This document shows positions 62,160 to 64,000 of a stretch of 64,000 nucleotides of DNA, in pieces; the first letter of the stretch is position 1; each line of letters opens with the position of its first letter. The notes beneath the pieces were generated by a model. That model did not search any database, had not been told where the DNA came from, and was given only the letters and a program-made list of their open reading frames with translations. Source of the stretch: Desulfuromusa sp. (GTDB taxonomy: Bacteria > Desulfobacterota > Desulfuromonadia > Desulfuromonadales > Geopsychrobacteraceae); NCBI GenBank assembly GCA_021647765.1, contig JAKIUD010000001.1, positions 1 to 64,000 on the forward strand. The letters are read 5' to 3'. The translations under genes and the position numbers were made by a program.

Positions 62160-62339
62160 CGAATGGCGTTAGTTTAAGCAACTTTCCAGCAAAACGGGAC
62201 TGTCCCCGCATGGGGGCTGTCCCGTTTTTGCGGTACGAACCACTGCGGTTCTTCGTGGATCGTAAACTCTTGGGACAGCCCCCGATGAAGCTGGGGACAA
62301 TCCCGAGTTCACTACATAAGTTTCTTAAACTGTCATTCG
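62160..62339. repeat. Palindromic dispersed element, copy 5 of 5 (inverted)
   Basis: The most complete copy, inverted relative to copies 1, 2 and 4. The ends CGAATGGCGTTAGTTTAAG and CTTAAACTGTCATTCG are inverse complements. Arms GGGACTGTCCCCGCATGG and GGGGGCTGTCCC face GGGACAGCCCCC and GGGGACAATCCC, and the centre is the hairpin GAACCACTGCGGTTC. It lies between leuB and ecfT on the same strand. Confidence 0.92.
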
Positions 62340-62365
62340 TACCTGTTCCACAAATCCACAATCAG

Positions 62366-63457
62366 TTACCCAAGTTGAGAAATAATCGCATCACCCATTT
62401 CGACGGTGTTAACTTTCTTCTCGCTGGAATCCCCCTGATAAATATCACCGGTACGATAACCATTATTCAAAACTTTTTCTACAGCAGCATTGACCGCATC
62501 AGCAGCGTCAATCATACCAAAGGAATAGCGCAACATCATCGAAGCGGAAAGAATCTGCGCAATCGGGTTGGCGATCCCTTGTCCTGCGATATCGGGAGCA
62601 CTACCACCCGACGGCTCGTACATACCAAAAGATCCCTCAGCAAGAGAAGCAGAAGGCAACATACCGAGAGAACCGGTCAACATCGCTGCTTCATCAGAAA
62701 TAATATCACCGAACATATTGCCACAGAGCATGACGTCAAACTGCTTCGGCCAACGCACCAGCTGCATCGCAGCGTTATCAACGTACATATGGGAGAGTTC
62801 AATATCGGGATATTCCTTAGCGACCCGCACGACAACTTCACGCCAGAGCACCGATGTCGACAAAACATTCGCTTTATCGATAGAACAAACCTTCTTGCCA
62901 CGTTTACGCGCCGCCTCGAAAGCAACATGGGAGATCCGCTCTACTTCGGCGTCAGAATATTTCATGGTATCGAAACCAGTCCGTCCACCTCCCTCTCCCT
63001 CAATCCCCTTAGGAGAAGCGAAGTAAATCCCACCTGTTAACTCACGCACCACCAGAATATCAAATCCACCTTCGATCACACTCTCTTTCAAACTGGACGC
63101 ACCAGTCAAAGCAGGAAAAATAATTGCAGGACGCAAATTGCAGAACAAACCAAAAATTTTACGTAGAGGGAGCAAAGCACCCCGCTCCGGTTGCTCATCA
63201 GGTGGCAAACTTTCCCATTTGGGGCCACCAACACTACCGAAAAGAATGGCATCGGATTTTTTGCAAATTTCAACGGTACTATCTGGTAACGCCTTGCCTT
63301 CTTCATCAATTCCGGCGCCACCAACATTGGCAAAAGTACGCTCAAAACTGACATCATCTCTCTTCTCTACGGCGTCCAGTACTTTGAGGGCTTCTGCCAT
63401 AACCTCGGGGCCAATTCCATCACCAGATAAAACTGCAATCTTAAAGCTGTTAGACAT
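62366..63457 (-). CDS. leuB: 3-isopropylmalate dehydrogenase
   Basis: Leucine-synthesis oxidative decarboxylase, 363 residues. LSGDGIGPEVMAEALKVLDA at the start, the Arg-rich RGALLPLRK, VVRELTGGIYF, NMFGDIISDEAAMLTGSLGM (metal and cofactor site) and EPSGGSAPDIAGQGIANP near the end are canonical. It has its own strong promoter. Dispersed element copy 5 follows its stop after 26 bases. Confidence 0.97.
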   Translation of the reverse strand: MSNSFKIAVLSGDGIGPEVMAEALKVLDAVEKRDDVSFERTFANVGGAGIDEEGKALPDSTVEICKKSDAILFGSVGGPKWESLPPDEQPERGALLPLRKIFGLFCNLRPAIIFPALTGASSLKESVIEGGFDILVVRELTGGIYFASPKGIEGEGGGRTGFDTMKYSDAEVERISHVAFEAARKRGKKVCSIDKANVLSTSVLWREVVVRVAKEYPDIELSHMYVDNAAMQLVRWPKQFDVMLCGNMFGDIISDEAAMLTGSLGMLPSASLAEGSFGMYEPSGGSAPDIAGQGIANPIAQILSASMMLRYSFGMIDAADAVNAAVEKVLNNGYRTGDIYQGDSSEKKVNTVEMGDAIISQLG

Positions 63458-63521
63458 AATCCATTTTCTCCCGTAGAATTAAATAAAAAGCCCTCTCAAT
63501 TCCGAGAGCAAAAACGGCTAA

Positions 63522-63550
63522 ACTATAGAAAAAGGGAACTTTCTTGTCAA
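63522..63550 (-). promoter_or_regulatory. Strong sigma-70 promoter of leuB
   Basis: TTGACA (63545-63550), a 17-base spacer and TATAGT (63522-63527) on the minus strand. Transcription would start near 63515. A small hairpin (CTCTC with GAGAG, 63493-63508) followed by TTTTTATTT lies in the leader before the GGGAG ribosome site. Confidence 0.75.
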
Positions 63551-63697
63551 ACCATTTATCATAATAAACTCAATCGGGAAGACGACTGGAAGCAGAGGTC
63601 TAGATATGTTATTGTCTTGCGCCAATGGGGTCTCTGCCTCTATTCAGAAATCTATCACACCTCCCGCCACTTAAAGGGTGAAAAACAGGAGAAAAAC

Positions 63698-64000
63698 ATG
63701 CGTTTTGTCTTACCGTTATTCCTTATTTTCATATTAGGCTCGCTTCCTGCGTATGCGGCCAACAATACGGCTGTTGATGAACATCAAGCTGAAGCACAAA
63801 TAATGACGAAAGAAGTGGCTAAGAAAGCCCTTCAGGGGATTCAGGGAGAAGTTATCTCGGTCAACCCTGCTGAAGTCCCCGGTTTATACAGAGTCGCCAT
63901 GCGAATGCAGGGAAAAGTCATTCCAATTTACCTTGATGCCAGTGGATCATACCTGATTACCGGCAATGTTATCCGCATCAAAGACAGAAAAAATCTGACT
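63698..64000 (+). CDS. DsbC-like thiol:disulfide interchange protein, N-terminal part
   Basis: The first 101 residues are seen before the window ends. A signal peptide (FVLPLFLIFILGSLPAYA) is followed by a segment that fits the DsbC dimerisation domain (VNPAEVPGLYRVAMRMQGKV, then IYLDASGSYLITGNVIRIKD). The thioredoxin domain with its CxxC is beyond the edge. CAGGAGA before the ATG supports the start. DsbC-type proteins reshuffle periplasmic disulfides, which matters for multi-haem cytochrome producers. Confidence 0.75.
   Translation, partial: MRFVLPLFLIFILGSLPAYAANNTAVDEHQAEAQIMTKEVAKKALQGIQGEVISVNPAEVPGLYRVAMRMQGKVIPIYLDASGSYLITGNVIRIKDRKNLT

Noticed and set aside
62101..62361. N-terminal extension of the EcfT protein
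   Set aside because: The extra codons come from the dispersed palindrome, and the family start motif begins at the ATG ending 62100.
62141..63040. 299-codon plus-strand frame
   Set aside because: It runs through the dispersed palindrome and antisense to leuB, whose conserved protein sequence explains the region.
1..64000. CRISPR array, tRNA or rRNA genes
   Set aside because: No regularly spaced short repeats, and no convincing tRNA T-arm or rRNA sequence was seen by eye in the gaps; a covariance search would settle this.

Overview
The window looks like a piece of chromosome from a Desulfuromonadales-type bacterium (Geobacter/Desulfuromonas/Desulfuromusa relatives). This is inferred from gene order (pheA-tyrA-aroA-cmk-rpsA, queA-tgt-yajC-secDF, leuB-truA-rplM-rpsI-argC), from the many TPR and MshEN-type proteins, and from respiratory nitrate reduction. 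The species cannot be fixed from sequence alone. Most genes are moderately AT-rich; the nar genes are visibly GC-richer (hand counts: 39 of 60 G+C at 38521-38580 in narG, 21 of 60 at 32161-32220 in secF).

Layout. 1-11.3 kb (minus strand): a cell-envelope and housekeeping run, read from right to left as TPR lipoprotein, LolB-like lipoprotein, a peptide ABC transporter (dppA, dppB, dppC) with a stand-alone c-di-GMP-type MshEN protein between the permeases, an NTF2-like protein, mutM, a thioesterase, lysS and lolC. 11.7-16.1 kb (plus strand): a signalling operon with a tiny membrane protein, a large sodium:solute symporter-STAC-GAF-PP2C phosphatase fusion, an anti-anti-sigma (STAS) protein and an anti-sigma-type kinase. 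16.3-18.6 kb (minus): HAD phosphatase, lgt and an RluA-type pseudouridine synthase, coupled by 4-base overlaps. 19-26.3 kb (minus): pheA-tyrA-aroA-cmk-rpsA-sppA-ihfB. 26.5-27.9 kb (plus): an aminotransferase and a 64-residue unknown protein. 27.9-36.4 kb (minus): queA-tgt-yajC-secD-secF-TPR-recJ-murB.

37.2-47.4 kb (plus): a complete dissimilatory nitrate reductase operon, cytochrome c-narG-narH-narJ-narI-narK1-narK2, with a good FNR-type box placed as in class II promoters. It is followed by an oppositely oriented molybdenum operon, mobA-mobB-modE-modA-modB-modC-moeA-tatA-moaA (53.7 to 47.6 kb). Its last gene, moaA, is a pseudogene: the first radical-SAM cysteine is Tyr and the C-terminal third is missing beside an inverted repeat. 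An IS3-type transposase remnant lies at the other edge (54.1-54.5 kb). Together this suggests an acquired nitrate/molybdenum block.

54.6-64 kb: a DUF1858 protein; an L,D-transpeptidase/carboxypeptidase-like protein with an NTF2-like tail paired with a membrane pseudokinase-TPR-NTF2 protein; argC, rpsI, rplM, truA, ecfT and leuB; and the start of a DsbC-like gene.

Five copies of a 160-185 base palindromic intergenic element (REP/MITE-like, with GGGACTGTCCCC-type cores and CGAATGGCG-type ends) are spread over same-strand gene junctions. No tRNA, rRNA or CRISPR array was found.
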